This document shows, one piece after another, positions 15,727 to 23,896 of a stretch of 64,000 bases of DNA; position 1 is the stretch's first letter, and the number at the start of each line of letters is the position of its first letter. The position numbers and the translations under genes are program-made. Source of the stretch: Cellulomonas avistercoris. GTDB taxonomy: Bacteria; Actinomycetota; Actinomycetes; Actinomycetales; Cellulomonadaceae. The notes under the pieces are model-generated. The model was not told where the DNA came from. It made no database searches and was given only the letters and a program-made list of their open reading frames with translations. The stretch spans positions 34,528 to 98,527 of the forward strand of contig NZ_JACSQV010000012.1 in the NCBI RefSeq assembly GCF_014836445.1, given 5' to 3'.

Positions 15727-17861
15727 CGGCGACCCCGACGGCCGCGGGCCGCGCACCGGCCACGCGCGCCGCCGGGCCGCGGGACGCGTCGCGCGCCGAC
15801 CCCCTGGACGCGATGTTCCGCCCCGCGAGCATCGCGGTCGTCGGTGCGTCGGCGCGGCCGGGCAAGGCCGGCCACGCCATGGTCCAGGCGCTGCGCCACT
15901 TCCCCGGCACGCTGCACCTGGTGAACCCGCGCGGCGGGGACGTGCTCGGGCGCACCGCGCTGCCGTCGCTGCGCGAGGCGTCGGACGTCGACCTCGCGGT
16001 GCTCGTCGTACCGCCCGACGCGGTGCCCGGTGCGCTCGAGGACGCGCACGACGCCGGGGTGCGCGCGGCCGTCGTGTGCGCGGGCGGGTTCGCGGAGTCC
16101 GGCCCCGATGGCGCCCGGATCCAGGAGCGCGTCGTGCGCGTCGCGCAGGAGGCGGGCATCCGCCTGCTCGGGCCCAACACGTCGGGGTTCATGAACCCCG
16201 TCGACCGCACGACCGCCAACTTCATGCCCGCCGTCGCCGACCTCGCGCCCGGGACCGTGAGCGTCGTGGCGCAGTCCGGCGGCGTGAACCTCGCGCTCGC
16301 GTTCCTGCTCGCACGTGCCGGGGTGGGCCTGCGCCTCGGCGTCGGGCTCGGCAACGCCGTCGACGTCGACTTCCCCGAGCTGCTCGACCACCTGGCTCGC
16401 GACGAGGCCACCACCGCGGTGGGCCTGCACGTCGAGGGCGTCGCCGACGGTCCGGCGCTCGTCGCGGCGCTGCGGCGGACGACCGCGCGCAAGCCCGTCG
16501 TCGCGTTCAAGGTCGGCCGGTCCGACGTCTCCGAGTTCGCGCGCTCGCACACGGGCGCGCTGACCGGCTCGTACGCGGTGACGCGCGCGGCGCTGCAGCA
16601 GGCCGGCGCGGTGGTCGTGGACAGCCTCGAGGAGCTGGTCGCCGCGCTGGTCGCGCTGCGGGCGGTCCGGCTGCCCGCCGCCGCACGGGTCGGCGTCGGC
16701 CTGCTCACTGGTCAGGCCGGGCCCGGGCTGGTCGTCACCGACGCGCTCGGGGCGCGGGGCGTCGAGCTGCCCACGCTCGCCGACGCGACCCGGCGCCGCA
16801 TCGCCGAGCTGCTGCCGCCTCTGACGTTCCAGCGCAACCCGGTCGACACCGGCCGCCCGTCGCCCACCTTCGGCGACGTGCTCGGGGCCGTCGCCGGCGA
16901 CCCGGCGATCGACGTCGTCGGCGTCTACGCGCTCGACGAGCCCGGCGCCCTCGACCCCGTCGCCGCGCTCGGACCGGCCGCCGGGCGTGTGCTGTTCGCG
17001 AGCGGCGGCCCGCCCGACGCGCTCGCCGAGCGCTGCCGCGCGCTGGACGCCGCGGGCATCCCGATGCTCGCCGGCCCCGGCGACCTCGCGACGGCCCTGG
17101 CCGCCGTGGTCGCCGACGCGCGCGGGCGCGCCGTCGCCGACGCGCCACCCGTGGCCGCCACCCGGACCGTCGGCCGCACGCTCGACGAGCACGAGGGCAA
17201 GACGCTGCTGGAGTCGTACGGCGTGCGGACGCCGGCGCGGCGGGTCGCCGCCGACCGGGCGCAGGCCCGGGCGGCGCTCGCGGACCTCGTGCACGACGGC
17301 GGCCGGGTCGTCGTCAAGGTGCTCGACGCCGCGGTGCTGCACAAGTCCGACGTCGGCGGCGTGCACGTGGGCGTGGCCGACGCCGACGCGCTCGAGGCGG
17401 CGCTCGACGCGGTCGACGCAATCCCGTCCGTCGACGGTGGGCCGACGCCGCGCCGCTACCTGCTGGAGGCGCTGGCCGCGCCGGGCGTCGAGCTCATCGT
17501 CGGGGCCGTGCGCGACGCGGCCTTCGGGCCCGTGGTCCTGCTCGGCCTGGGCGGCGCCGCCGCCGAGCTCGGGCGCGACCCCGTGCTGCGGCTCGCGCCC
17601 CTGTCGGTCGCGCGCTCCGAGGAGATGGTCCGCAGCCTGCCGCCCGCCGTCCTCGCCGGGTTCCGCGGGGCCCCGCCCGTCGACGTGCCGGCGCTCGCCG
17701 GGGTCCTGCGGGCCGTCGGCCAGGTCGTCTGCGACCACGGCGACGTCACCGAGCTCGACCTCAACCCGGTCCGCATGACGGCCGACGGCCCGCTCGTCCT
17801 CGACGCCGTGGTCGTGGCAGACCCGGCCGTACCCCTGAGAGGAGACACATGTCCGGCGTGA
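15723..17861 (+). CDS. ADP-forming acyl-CoA synthetase (acetate-CoA ligase family)
   Basis: This 712-residue protein fuses the alpha and beta parts of NDP-forming acyl-CoA synthetase. The N-terminal CoA-binding domain begins FRPASIAVVGASARPGKAGH; the succinyl-CoA-synthetase-like part has LGPNTSGFMNP and the phospho-His region ARSHTGALTGSY; the C-terminal ATP-grasp domain (about 490-712) begins LDEHEGKTLLESYGV. It can make an acyl-CoA from ATP, or recover ATP from a thioester. Starting at GTG 15723 gives a four-base overlap with the hydrolase. Confidence 0.82.
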   Translation: MTATPTAAGRAPATRAAGPRDASRADPLDAMFRPASIAVVGASARPGKAGHAMVQALRHFPGTLHLVNPRGGDVLGRTALPSLREASDVDLAVLVVPPDAVPGALEDAHDAGVRAAVVCAGGFAESGPDGARIQERVVRVAQEAGIRLLGPNTSGFMNPVDRTTANFMPAVADLAPGTVSVVAQSGGVNLALAFLLARAGVGLRLGVGLGNAVDVDFPELLDHLARDEATTAVGLHVEGVADGPALVAALRRTTARKPVVAFKVGRSDVSEFARSHTGALTGSYAVTRAALQQAGAVVVDSLEELVAALVALRAVRLPAAARVGVGLLTGQAGPGLVVTDALGARGVELPTLADATRRRIAELLPPLTFQRNPVDTGRPSPTFGDVLGAVAGDPAIDVVGVYALDEPGALDPVAALGPAAGRVLFASGGPPDALAERCRALDAAGIPMLAGPGDLATALAAVVADARGRAVADAPPVAATRTVGRTLDEHEGKTLLESYGVRTPARRVAADRAQARAALADLVHDGGRVVVKVLDAAVLHKSDVGGVHVGVADADALEAALDAVDAIPSVDGGPTPRRYLLEALAAPGVELIVGAVRDAAFGPVVLLGLGGAAAELGRDPVLRLAPLSVARSEEMVRSLPPAVLAGFRGAPPVDVPALAGVLRAVGQVVCDHGDVTELDLNPVRMTADGPLVLDAVVVADPAVPLRGDTCPA

Positions 17862-19102
17862 GCGCACACCCCCTCGCCGCGGGCGACGACGTCACCGGCA
17901 CCCGGGACGTCCTCGTCGTCGGCGCGGGCCCCGTCGGGCTGACCGCCGCGCTCGCGTTGCGCGCCTACGGCGTCCCCGTCACGGTGCTCGAGGCCGGGCC
18001 CGAGGGACGTCAGCGGCCCGGCAGCCGCGCGATCTTCACGCACAGCCAGACGCTCCAGATCCTCGACCGGATCAGCCCCGGGCTGGGCGCCGAGCTGTAC
18101 CGGCACGGCGTCTACTGGAACACCCAGCGCACGTTCCACGGCGGCAAGGAGGTCTACGCCAAGACCTACCCCGACCCGCCGGACGGCGTGTACCCGCACT
18201 TCACGAGCCTGCCGCAGGTGCAGATCGAGGCGTACCTGCACGCACGCGCGGTGGCGGCGGGCGTCGGGTTCGCGTGGGAGCAGGAGATCGCCCAGGTCAC
18301 GGCGGACGACGACGGGGTCGTGCTCACCACCGCGGCGGGCCGCCGCTGGGACGCGCCGTACGTCGTCGGCGCGGACGGGTCACGCTCGGCGGTGCGCAAG
18401 CAGATCGGTGCGCGCATGGAGGGCACGCGCGACGAGGGCTGGTACGTCGTCGTCGACGTGGCCGAGAAGGACGACCCCACGCTGCCGCGCGAGCGGCACT
18501 TCCACTACGCCCACCCCGCGGTGGGCGGACGCAACGTGCTGATCGTGCCGTTCGCGGGCGGCTACCGCGTCGACCTGCAGCTCGTCGAGGGGGACGACCA
18601 GGAGGCGCTCGCGTCGGACGAGGGCGTGCGCGGGTGGCTCGACGCGGTCCTGCCGCCCGGGTACGCGCAGCGCACGACGTGGGTGTCGACCTACCAGTTC
18701 CTGCAGCTCGTCGCCCACGACTTCGCCGATCCGCACCGCCGCGTGCTGCTCGCGGGGGAGGCGGCGCACCTGTTCGCGCCGTTCGGTGCACGCGGGCTGA
18801 ACTCCGGCGTCCCGGACGCCGAGGCCGCGGCCATCGCGATCGCGGCGGCGTCCCGGGCGTCGGGTGCGGCGGCACGCACCCCGGTCGAGGCGTTCGCCCT
18901 CGCGCGGCGCTCCGCGGCGCTGTTCAACCGCGACGCCGCCGGCGAGGCGCTCGCGCATCTGCGCCCCGACGCGGAGACCGCGGCGCGGGTCCTGGCCGCT
19001 GCGGAGCGGGCCCCCGGGGACGCCGACGCGTCGGTGTGGCTCGAGAAGGCGCCGTACGGCCCGCGCGGCGTCCACCGTGCGGACACGGTCTACCGCTACT
19101 GA
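17849..19102 (+). CDS. FAD-dependent aromatic monooxygenase
   Basis: The 417-residue protein is a class A flavin hydroxylase: FAD-binding GxGxxG in VVGAGPVGLTAALAL, the DG motif VVGADGSRSAVR, and the second FAD motif LAGEAAHLFAPFGARGLNSG, where the usual GDAAH is GEAAH. Members use NAD(P)H and oxygen to hydroxylate phenols. In context it could add the hydroxyl that makes gentisate from a hydroxybenzoate or its CoA ester. The ATG overlaps the CoA ligase end by 13 bases and has a strong GAGAGGAG site. Confidence 0.83.
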   Translation: MSGVSAHPLAAGDDVTGTRDVLVVGAGPVGLTAALALRAYGVPVTVLEAGPEGRQRPGSRAIFTHSQTLQILDRISPGLGAELYRHGVYWNTQRTFHGGKEVYAKTYPDPPDGVYPHFTSLPQVQIEAYLHARAVAAGVGFAWEQEIAQVTADDDGVVLTTAAGRRWDAPYVVGADGSRSAVRKQIGARMEGTRDEGWYVVVDVAEKDDPTLPRERHFHYAHPAVGGRNVLIVPFAGGYRVDLQLVEGDDQEALASDEGVRGWLDAVLPPGYAQRTTWVSTYQFLQLVAHDFADPHRRVLLAGEAAHLFAPFGARGLNSGVPDAEAAAIAIAAASRASGAAARTPVEAFALARRSAALFNRDAAGEALAHLRPDAETAARVLAAAERAPGDADASVWLEKAPYGPRGVHRADTVYRY

Positions 19103-19134
19103 CGGCGACCCGCTCACCGACCTGTCCGCTGCGC

Positions 19135-19159
19135 GACCCGACCCGACCCGACCCGACCC
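19135..19159 (+). repeat. Short tandem repeat, GACCC x5
   Basis: Five copies of the 5-bp unit GACCC follow the hydroxylase stop in the gap before the convergent repeat-protein gene. It is noncoding. Confidence 0.85.
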
Positions 19160-19236
19160 GGCGCCGCCCCGCAGGGCCGCTGAGCGGGCCGGGTCCGGTC
19201 GCCCGAGCGCACGTCGCCCAGGCGCAGCGGGGCGGG

Positions 19237-20745
19237 TCAGCTGCGGCCCTGGACCCTCGCCCGGACCTCGAGCGTGGCCCCGCTGCCGACCTTCACGACG
19301 CTCGCGGCGCGCGCCTGCGCGACCGTGCCGGACGGCGCGCGGAAGTACAGGGTGCGGTTGCGTCCGTCCGTCGGCACCGTGAACCGGACCCGGTACTCGC
19401 CGGCGGGCAGCCCGTCGAAGGAGAAGGCGCCCTGCGCGTCCGTGAACGTGGGCCCGAACCCGGCGCCCCCGTGGACGGGGGCGTCCGTGAACGTGGGCCC
19501 GAACCCGGCGCCTCCGTGGACGGGCTCCAGCATGACCTCGACCCACATCAGGGGTCCCGACGCCCCCGTGACGACCCCCGTGACGCGGGAGGCGGCCACC
19601 GCGGTGATGTCGATGCCGGTCGTGTCGGCCCCCTCGGCGACGACGACCGGCCGTGCGCCGTCGGCCGTCGGCGAGTCGGGGTAGTAGCGCGTCGTGACCG
19701 GCGGGTTCGCACCCGCGTCCTCGACGCGCACGGTGTACGACCCCGGGAACACGTCGGCCACGCGGTACGTGCCGTCGGCGGCGACGCCGGCCGCGCGGAC
19801 CCACAGCCGCGGGTCGTCCAGCGGCGTCGCGACGACCCGGACCTGGGACGGGTCGGTGCCGGGCGGCAGGGTGACGGTGCCGGTGATGCCCACGCTGCTC
19901 TGCAGCGTCACGTCGAGGCCGTCGAGCCGCTGGCCCGCGGCCACCGTGACCGGCGTCGCCGTCGCCGGCCCGCGCGCGTCCGGGTAGTACGTGGTGCCCC
20001 AGGAGCTGCCGGCGGGCGGGACGGCCCGGACGACGTACGAGCCGGGGTCCAGCCCGTCCACCTGGTAGGTGCCGTCGGCCCCGACGGGTGCGTACCCGTA
20101 GGTCCCGCTCGCGGTCGCGTCGTCGACCATGACGCTGGTCCCGGTGGGCACCGTGCCGCCCGGCGCGACGACGCGCCCGCTCAGGGTCGCCGTGCGCGCC
20201 AGCCGCGTCTGCAGGTCGCGCACCGACTCGCCCTCGGCCAGCGTCACCACCGTCGCGGTCACGGAGTCCGGCGCGTCGTCCCACCACTCGGAGACGAAGC
20301 CCTGCTGCCAGGCGTCGAACGACACGCGGTACGACCCGCCGGGCAGGCTGCCGACCGCCCACCAGCCGTCCCCGTCGGTGGACGCCGTCACCTCACCGGA
20401 GGAGGTGCTCCGCACGCGGACCGTCGCGCCCTGCACCGGCGTGCCGCCCTCGTCGGTGACGCGGCCGCCCAGCGTCGACGTGCCGAGCGGGATGCACGCC
20501 ACGGGCGTCGAGAGCGGCACCGGCCCGGCGCTGGTCGCCAGCGCGCCCGGCCCGGCGTCGGACGTGGGCTCGGGCGCCGGCACCGGTGACCGCGACGGGC
20601 ACGGCGTCGGCACGGGCCCTGGCCACGTCGGCGTCGGCGTGGGCGCCACGCCGGCGGCGGGCGCGCCGACGACGAGGACCGCGACGAGCGCGCTCGCGAC
20701 GAGGGAGAGGAGGGATGCGAGGGTGGGGCGGCGGGAGCTGCGCAC
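19237..20745 (-). CDS. Secreted protein with tandem carboxypeptidase-regulatory-like (Cna B-type) domains
   Basis: A 502-residue exported protein. A signal peptide (about 1-32, LASLLSLVASALVAVLVVG) is followed by a Pro-rich linker and four or five beta-sandwich repeats, each with a G-x-V-x-D/G opening and a DGTY or GSY turn (for example TLGGRVTDEGG, TLSGRVVAPGG, GITGTVTLPPG). No catalytic motif or sortase signal is seen. Start GTG 20745 has AAGGAG upstream. The last domain contains a 15-residue duplication. It may be a surface or extracellular-matrix binding protein. Confidence 0.7.
   Translation of the reverse strand: MRSSRRPTLASLLSLVASALVAVLVVGAPAAGVAPTPTPTWPGPVPTPCPSRSPVPAPEPTSDAGPGALATSAGPVPLSTPVACIPLGTSTLGGRVTDEGGTPVQGATVRVRSTSSGEVTASTDGDGWWAVGSLPGGSYRVSFDAWQQGFVSEWWDDAPDSVTATVVTLAEGESVRDLQTRLARTATLSGRVVAPGGTVPTGTSVMVDDATASGTYGYAPVGADGTYQVDGLDPGSYVVRAVPPAGSSWGTTYYPDARGPATATPVTVAAGQRLDGLDVTLQSSVGITGTVTLPPGTDPSQVRVVATPLDDPRLWVRAAGVAADGTYRVADVFPGSYTVRVEDAGANPPVTTRYYPDSPTADGARPVVVAEGADTTGIDITAVAASRVTGVVTGASGPLMWVEVMLEPVHGGAGFGPTFTDAPVHGGAGFGPTFTDAQGAFSFDGLPAGEYRVRFTVPTDGRNRTLYFRAPSGTVAQARAASVVKVGSGATLEVRARVQGRS
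19436..19525 (-). repeat. 45-bp in-frame tandem duplication inside the last domain
   Basis: Two near-identical 45-bp copies (19436-19480 and 19481-19525, about one mismatch) encode DAPVHGGAGFGPTFT twice. The near identity at DNA level points to a recent duplication or slippage. Confidence 0.9.
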
Positions 20746-20884
20746 GGGACGCTCCTTCGAGTCACCGGTACCGCGGGCGTCTGGATCATGACAGTTCGTC
20801 CGCTTCCGCGCAGCCCGCTGCCCACGGCCTGGTCGAGCCCCCGTCCCCACCCGCCCCGCCCCGCCCCCACCCCTCCGCCCCTGT

Positions 20885-20937
20885 AGTGGTCACACATCCG
20901 CCCACGGGCCGCGCCGACGCGGCGAGATCTGACCACT
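20885..20937. promoter_or_regulatory. Inverted repeat AGTGGTCA / TGACCACT between divergent genes
   Basis: AGTGGTCA (20885-20892) and TGACCACT (20930-20937) form an 8-bp perfect inverted repeat 37 bp apart in the 297-bp divergent gap between the repeat protein and the HNH gene. The rest of the gap is a C-rich tract (20838-20881) and no further gene. Function unknown. Confidence 0.3.
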
Positions 20938-21030
20938 TCCGTGCTCATGGGCAGGCCGGAGCTCGGAGGAGGGGCGCACTGCCGGCGGACGGGTGCGGGC
21001 GGGGTCCCGGCCCGTGCCCACCGCGGCTCC

Positions 21031-21036
21031 TACGCT
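21031..21036 (+). promoter_or_regulatory. -10 hexamer TACGCT, likely leaderless promoter of the HNH gene
   Basis: TACGCT ends six bases before ATG 21043 and decides that start over an in-frame upstream ATG at 20947. Confidence 0.45.
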
Positions 21037-21042
21037 GTCGGC

Positions 21043-21453
21043 ATGAGCACCTCGACGCGCCGGGTCCGGGTCGCTCGTCGACGCCGACGCCGGCTGGCCC
21101 AGGTCGAGAACGACCTCACGGCGGCGCAGTGGCAGGCCATGCAGGCCGCGTGGGGCGGCTGCGCCTACTGCGGTGCGGCGGGTCGCGCTCTGCAGCGCGA
21201 CTGCGTCCTGCCCGTCTCCCGCGGCGGCCGGTACACGGTCGAGAACGTGGTCCCGGCGTGCGGCTCGTGCAACGCGAGCAAGTGCAACGCCGAGGTCACG
21301 ACGTGGCTCCGGCGCAAGAAGCTCGACGAGCGCGCCTTCCTGCTGCGCCACGCGGAGGTCCGCGCGGGCCTCGTGCTCGGGTCGACGGACGCGGACCTGC
21401 CGGTCAGCGGGCCCGCAGGACCGTCTCGAGGTCCGTCGGCGGGAGCCCCGTGA
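21043..21453 (+). CDS. HNH endonuclease-like protein with His replaced by Cys
   Basis: A 136-residue protein with an Arg-rich N-terminus and an HNH/McrA fold: zinc cysteines CAYC (40, 43) and CGSCN (73, 76), and the Asn of VENVV. The first catalytic position, normally DH in DHVxPxSRGG, reads DCVLPVSRGG, so Cys54 replaces the general-base His. It may be catalytically inactive or use the Cys for metal binding. The usual role of such free-standing HNH proteins is DNA nicking. It overlaps the convergent NmrA-like gene by 50 bp. Confidence 0.72.
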   Translation: MSTSTRRVRVARRRRRRLAQVENDLTAAQWQAMQAAWGGCAYCGAAGRALQRDCVLPVSRGGRYTVENVVPACGSCNASKCNAEVTTWLRRKKLDERAFLLRHAEVRAGLVLGSTDADLPVSGPAGPSRGPSAGAP

Positions 21454-22255
21454 GCCGTTCCACCGCGTCGGAGGGCTCGGCCATGACACCGCTCGCGATC
21501 GCGGTGTAGGTGCTGACCCACGCCGCGACCTGCCACGTCGGCGCCTCGTAGGACGCCCGGGACGCGTACGCCTCCTCGAGCGTCTCGTCGTGGAACGTGA
21601 CGTCACGGCCGTCGACGTCGCTGATGACGCGGGCCACGTCGGTGAGCGAGAGCCCCTGCGGCCCGGTCACGTCGTACGTCGCGCCCGCGTGCGCGTCGGG
21701 CGTCAGGAGCACCGCGGCCGCCACGCGCGCGACGTCGCCGCGCGCCACGAACGCGCAACGCCCGTCACCGGCGGGCCCCCGGATGACGCCGTCCGGGCCG
21801 ACGAGCTCGTCCATGAGGTCGAGGTAGAAGGTGTCCCGCAGGAACGTCCACGCCATGCCCGAGGCCTTCAGGTGCTCCTCGGTGGCGTAGTGGTCGCGGG
21901 CCAGCGTGAACGTCGCGTCCGGCGCCGCCGCGGCGAACGACGTGTAGACGACGTGCTTGACCCCCGCGTCGGCCGCGGCGTCGATGAACGTCGCGTGGTC
22001 GGCCGCACGTGTAGCGCTCTCGTGCGCGGACACCATGAGCAGGACGGAGACGCCCCGCAGCGCGACGACCGACAGGTCGTGCTCGGCGTAGTCGACGCGT
22101 CGGACGCCCGTGACCGACGCCGGCTCCCGCAGCCGCGGGCTGCCGGGCGAGCGCACGAGCAGCCGCTGCGGGCGGCCGGCGTCGTCGAGGTGCCGCGCGA
22201 CGAGCCCGCCGATGTGGCCGGTCGCCCCGGTGACACCGATGGGGGGCTCGGTCAT
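21404..22255 (-). CDS. NmrA-like NAD(P)-binding SDR protein
   Basis: The 283-residue protein is an atypical SDR: the nucleotide loop is GVTGATGHIGGLVARHL, then VDYAEHDL and HVVYTSFAAAAPD, where the usual Tyr-x3-Lys is absent. This matches the NmrA/QorR-type redox sensors and NAD(P)H:quinone reductases. C-terminal GPQGLSLTDVARVISDVDGRD resembles the azoreductase-like QOR2 family. A GGAG site lies upstream of the ATG at 22255. It may sense or use NADP(H); substrate unknown. Confidence 0.78.
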   Translation of the reverse strand: MTEPPIGVTGATGHIGGLVARHLDDAGRPQRLLVRSPGSPRLREPASVTGVRRVDYAEHDLSVVALRGVSVLLMVSAHESATRAADHATFIDAAADAGVKHVVYTSFAAAAPDATFTLARDHYATEEHLKASGMAWTFLRDTFYLDLMDELVGPDGVIRGPAGDGRCAFVARGDVARVAAAVLLTPDAHAGATYDVTGPQGLSLTDVARVISDVDGRDVTFHDETLEEAYASRASYEAPTWQVAAWVSTYTAIASGVMAEPSDAVERLTGLPPTDLETVLRAR

Positions 22256-22382
22256 GGGAGTCTCCGTCAGGTCGGTTCTCCTCATGGTGCGCGGATCGGG
22301 GTGGGCGTGCGACCCGTGCGTGTGCGGCGGGCGGTCACGTGCCGGCCGTGCGCCTCGACCCCGAGGCGCGAGCCACCTGGCC

Positions 22383-22790
22383 TCACCGGCTGCGGCGCCG
22401 GTTCTCCTTCTTGATCGCCTCGACGAGGGCGTCCTTGTCCATCGTGGAACGGCCGGAGATGTCGAGCCGCTTGGCGATGTCGTACAGGTGGCTCTGGGAG
22501 GCGTTGGCGTCGACCCCCTCGGCCGTCTGCCGCGACGTGCCGCGGCCGCCCTCCGCCTGGGCGTCGGACGGGCCCTTCTCGTCCTTCGGCTCCCAGTGGT
22601 CGCCGACCTTCTCGTGCGTGTGCTTGAGCGCCGAGTAGGCGACCCGGTGGGCTCGCTCGGCGTCGTCGTACTCCTCGGCCGCCGAGTTGTGCGCCTTGGC
22701 GAACGTGCGCTGGGCCTTCGCGCCCGACCGCTGCAGCGTGCTCGGCAGCTCATCCTGCTTCGGCTTCCCGCTCTTCGTCGTCTTGGGCAT
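22383..22790 (-). CDS. ChaB domain / Rho N-terminal-like domain protein
   Basis: A 135-residue basic protein. Its first half (LPSTLQRSGAKAQRTFAKAHNSAAEEY, then DDAERAHRVAYSALKHT) is a ChaB domain, and the C-terminal 40 residues (SQSHLYDIAKRLDISGRSTMDKDALVEAIKKENRRR) match the Rho termination N-terminal/SAP-like fold that binds nucleic acid. The combination is common in actinobacteria. Function is not established; the fold suggests a small nucleic-acid-binding protein. Confidence 0.75.
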   Translation of the reverse strand: MPKTTKSGKPKQDELPSTLQRSGAKAQRTFAKAHNSAAEEYDDAERAHRVAYSALKHTHEKVGDHWEPKDEKGPSDAQAEGGRGTSRQTAEGVDANASQSHLYDIAKRLDISGRSTMDKDALVEAIKKENRRRSR

Positions 22791-22929
22791 GTCACTCCCG
22801 TCCCGTCGGCGGCCAGCTCCGTTCCCGCCATCCTGCGACGGTGTGCCGCGCCGCGCACGCGGTGCTCGGACGCCGCGGCTCGGTGGGTGGGGTTCGGGAC
22901 GCCCGCTGACCCGATCCCCGCCCGCGAGC

Positions 22930-22953
22930 GGGGGTTGGGGGGTGGGGGAGGGG
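22930..22953 (+). other. G-quadruplex-forming motif next to the Nif3 stop
   Basis: Four G-runs of four to six bases with loops of 1-2 bases (22930-22934, 22937-22942, 22944-22948, 22950-22953) abut the end of the minus-strand Nif3 gene. This is a canonical G4 sequence on the plus strand and might affect transcript 3' ends. Confidence 0.5.
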
Positions 22954-23760
22954 TCAGCGTGGGGTGGTGCGGTAGTGGTCGGGGGCCTCGACCAGCTCGA
23001 CCGGGACCTCGGGCAGGACGTCCGTCAGCCAGCGGGCGTACTCGGCCATGCCCTCCTGCTCGGACGGCGTGTGCCCCACGACGACGAGACCCGCGGACAC
23101 GCCCGCCGTCACGGCGTCGGCCGCGTACTCGCCGGTCTCCCACTCGTGGCCCTCGCCGATGACGACCACGTCGACGTCGTCCCGGGCGAGCAGGTGCCGG
23201 TTGAGCTCGAAGCCCTGGAACCCCGGCTGCAGGCCGACGGTCGACACGCGTGCGTCGGGGTCGCCGACGTAGCGCAGAGCGCGGGCGTCGAGGGAGCGTG
23301 CGACGTGCGCGGCCAGCTCGCCGAGCGTCGTCGGGGGCAGGTCGTAGACCCCCGGGTCGTCGGTCCGCTCGGCGGCGAGCCAGCCGAGGGCCCGTGCCAC
23401 GCCGGTGAGGACGCCGTCCGGCTCGCGGTCGTGCCAGGCGTCGTGCTGGTGCAGGACGACGAGCCCGTGCTCGGCGACGAACGCTGCCTTCGCCGCGTAC
23501 ACCGGGTCGCCCTCCGCCGCGAGCTTCGCGTCCGACGTCCCGTGGTGGTCGAAGTAGAGCGGCTCGTGCGTGATGACGAGGTTCAGGCCCTCCGCCGCGG
23601 CGCGCTGCAGCACGTCGAACGTCGCCATGATCGTGACGGCGATCCCCCGGACCGGGGTGTCCGGGTCGCCGGCGAGGAACCCGTCGACCGTCGTCGCGCG
23701 CGGCGGCACCCCCACGTGCGCGTCGATCCGCTCCGCCACCTGCCGCGCTGTCGTCGTCAC
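22954..23760 (-). CDS. Nif3-like dinuclear metal-centre hydrolase family protein
   Basis: A 268-residue NIF3/DUF34 protein. Metal-binding elements seen are the H of ITHEPLYFDHHGT, the acidic GEGHEWETGEY and HTPSEQEGM. Members form toroidal hexamers with two metals per subunit; GTP cyclohydrolase-like and metal-chaperone roles have been suggested, none settled. I use GTG 23760 because the -10 hexamer TAGGGT ends seven bases before it; the upstream GTG at 23769 lies inside that element. Confidence 0.78.
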   Translation of the reverse strand: MTTTARQVAERIDAHVGVPPRATTVDGFLAGDPDTPVRGIAVTIMATFDVLQRAAAEGLNLVITHEPLYFDHHGTSDAKLAAEGDPVYAAKAAFVAEHGLVVLHQHDAWHDREPDGVLTGVARALGWLAAERTDDPGVYDLPPTTLGELAAHVARSLDARALRYVGDPDARVSTVGLQPGFQGFELNRHLLARDDVDVVVIGEGHEWETGEYAADAVTAGVSAGLVVVGHTPSEQEGMAEYARWLTDVLPEVPVELVEAPDHYRTTPR

Positions 23761-23767
23761 GCCCGAC

Positions 23768-23773
23768 ACCCTA
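23768..23773 (-). promoter_or_regulatory. -10 hexamer TAGGGT, likely leaderless promoter of the Nif3 gene
   Basis: On the minus strand TAGGGT ends seven bases before GTG 23760, consistent with a leaderless transcript. Confidence 0.4.
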
Positions 23774-23817
23774 GCCACGGCGGGCCTCGCCACCGGGGTG
23801 CCCGGGCCGCGCCCGTC

Positions 23818-23827
23818 GAAGCGTTTC
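23818..23827. promoter_or_regulatory. LacI-type site GAAGCGTTTC upstream of the cellulose LPMO
   Basis: The 10-bp near-palindrome GAAGCGTTTC, with the central CG usual in LacI-family operators, lies 70 bp upstream of the LPMO ATG. The same sequence precedes the GH5 endoglucanase and a variant precedes the second LPMO, which points to one sugar-responsive regulator. Confidence 0.55.
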
Positions 23828-23896
23828 GTCGGTTGCCGCGCCCGTCGTCCGCACCGATGGTCCTGGTACGTCTCGTACGTCCCCCCGGAGGTGGAC

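Noticed and set aside
17849..19102. Calling the hydroxylase a specific 3-hydroxybenzoate 6-hydroxylase or salicylyl-CoA 5-hydroxylase
   Set aside because: The flavoprotein motifs are clear but nothing in the sequence fixes the substrate.
20746..21042. A small RNA or tRNA in the 297-bp gap
   Set aside because: No cloverleaf or clear promoter-terminator pair is visible; only a C-rich tract and one inverted repeat.
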